Shown here one piece after another: positions 6,079-6,228 of a DNA stretch of 6,228 bases (its first letter is position 1; every line of letters begins with the position of its first letter). The stretch lies in the NCBI GenBank assembly GCA_041301185.1, contig JBFYSV010000152.1, positions 1-6,228 on the forward strand. Reading direction: 5' to 3'. The position numbers and the translations under genes were made by a program. The notes beneath the pieces were generated by a model that was given only the letters and a program-made list of their open reading frames with translations, made no database searches and was not told the origin of the DNA. This DNA comes from JAQBDA01 sp041301185. GTDB taxonomy: Bacteria; Chloroflexota; Anaerolineae; Anaerolineales; UBA4823.

Positions 6079-6109
6079 GGATGGTTTCACCGGCGGGGTG
6101 GTGTTAAAT
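6072..6109 (-). other. Candidate short attC-like recombination site
   Basis: On the - strand this 38-bp segment begins with ATTTAAC (RYYYAAC) and ends with GTTAGGC (GTTRRRY). The two cores can pair at six of seven positions if G-T wobbles are allowed, and CACC pairs with GGTG between them. The preceding gene ends inside the first core and the next gene starts shortly after the second, as in cassette arrays. Against it: known attC sites are usually about 55 bp or longer, and the inner L boxes are not clear. Confidence 0.35.
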
Positions 6110-6228
6110 ATCGCCTAATTCGAGTAAGCGCACATCTTCTAAATCTACTTCTCTCCCTGCAGCGCGTTTCGAAGCAATCAGATCATTTTTTGAGAGTACA
6201 AAAAATATCTGCCCTTGATATTCCATGT
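6104..6228 (-). CDS. C-terminus of a nucleotidyltransferase-like protein; 5' end missing
   Basis: A - strand frame entering from the right edge and ending at TAA (plus-strand 6104-6106). The last 40 residues, counted from an ATG at 6224-6226 that is probably internal, include LSKNDLIASKRAAGR (11-25) followed by VDLEDVRLLE (27-36). The pattern DLI-x-x-KRAAGR-x-x-DL-x-DV is typical of the C-terminal end of minimal nucleotidyltransferase and AbiEii-type or DUF6036-type proteins, often found in toxin-antitoxin or mobile settings (known from family patterns). The substrate and catalytic domain are outside the window. It is markedly AT-rich compared with the left part of the window, which suggests a separate origin. 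Its stop codon sits in ATTTAAC, a cassette-type inverse core. I am fairly sure it is coding and less sure of the family. Confidence 0.6.
   Translation of the reverse strand, partial: MEYQGQIFFVLSKNDLIASKRAAGREVDLEDVRLLELGDI

Noticed and set aside
5318..6118. 266-codon + strand frame opposite the hydrolase gene
   Set aside because: The - strand frame has a complete set of zinc-binding motifs, so this one is its shadow.

Overview
The window reads as a GC-rich bacterial chromosome. From about 1 to 5076 it carries a compact amino-acid biosynthesis block on the + strand. From about 5100 to the right edge lies a compositionally different, repeat-rich and probably acquired region whose genes are on the - strand. 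Codon use, the leuA-like citramalate synthase type and the style of the intergenic repeats suggest a Chloroflexota (Anaerolineae-like) or similar GC-rich environmental bacterium. That taxonomic call is inference only.

Region 1 (1-3947) is a tightly packed operon: the 3' part of a citramalate synthase gene (cimA), then leuB (3-isopropylmalate dehydrogenase), pheA (prephenate dehydratase with an ACT domain) and ilvE (branched-chain aminotransferase). The gaps are 2 nt, 2 nt and a 1-nt overlap, so co-transcription and translational coupling are likely. CimA makes citramalate from pyruvate and acetyl-CoA. LeuB can act on both 3-isopropylmalate and 3-methylmalate, and IlvE performs the last step of isoleucine, leucine and valine synthesis. 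Together they describe a threonine-independent isoleucine route plus part of leucine synthesis, with a phenylalanine gene inserted between leuB and ilvE.

Region 2 (3945-5076) has a good sigma70-type promoter overlapping the ilvE stop codon, with a perfect TATAAT. It is followed at once by a tandem array of 13-bp near-palindromes in the leader, then thrC (threonine synthase). Threonine is the precursor of the alternative isoleucine route, so the two isoleucine supply lines are adjacent, and the second has its own promoter and a candidate operator or leader hairpin.

Region 3 (5077-5275) has no convincing gene. It is a patchwork of short dispersed-type repeats and hairpins.

Region 4 (5275-6228) is the most unusual part. 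A complete metallo-beta-lactamase-fold hydrolase gene on the - strand is bracketed by a perfect 12-bp inverted repeat whose outer 7 bp are GTTAGGC and GCCTAAC, the consensus core sites of integron gene cassettes. Its stop codon lies inside the GCCTAAC. A second, AT-rich - strand gene enters from the right edge, resembles the C-terminus of a nucleotidyltransferase-like protein, and also stops inside an RYYYAAC heptamer (ATTTAAC). Between them lies a 38-bp segment bounded by RYYYAAC and GTTRRRY. This layout (gene, stop in inverse core, core site, short leader, gene, stop in inverse core) suggests the end of an integron-type cassette array without a visible integrase. However, the candidate attC site is shorter than usual and the terminal one has no detectable partner core, so this remains a hypothesis.
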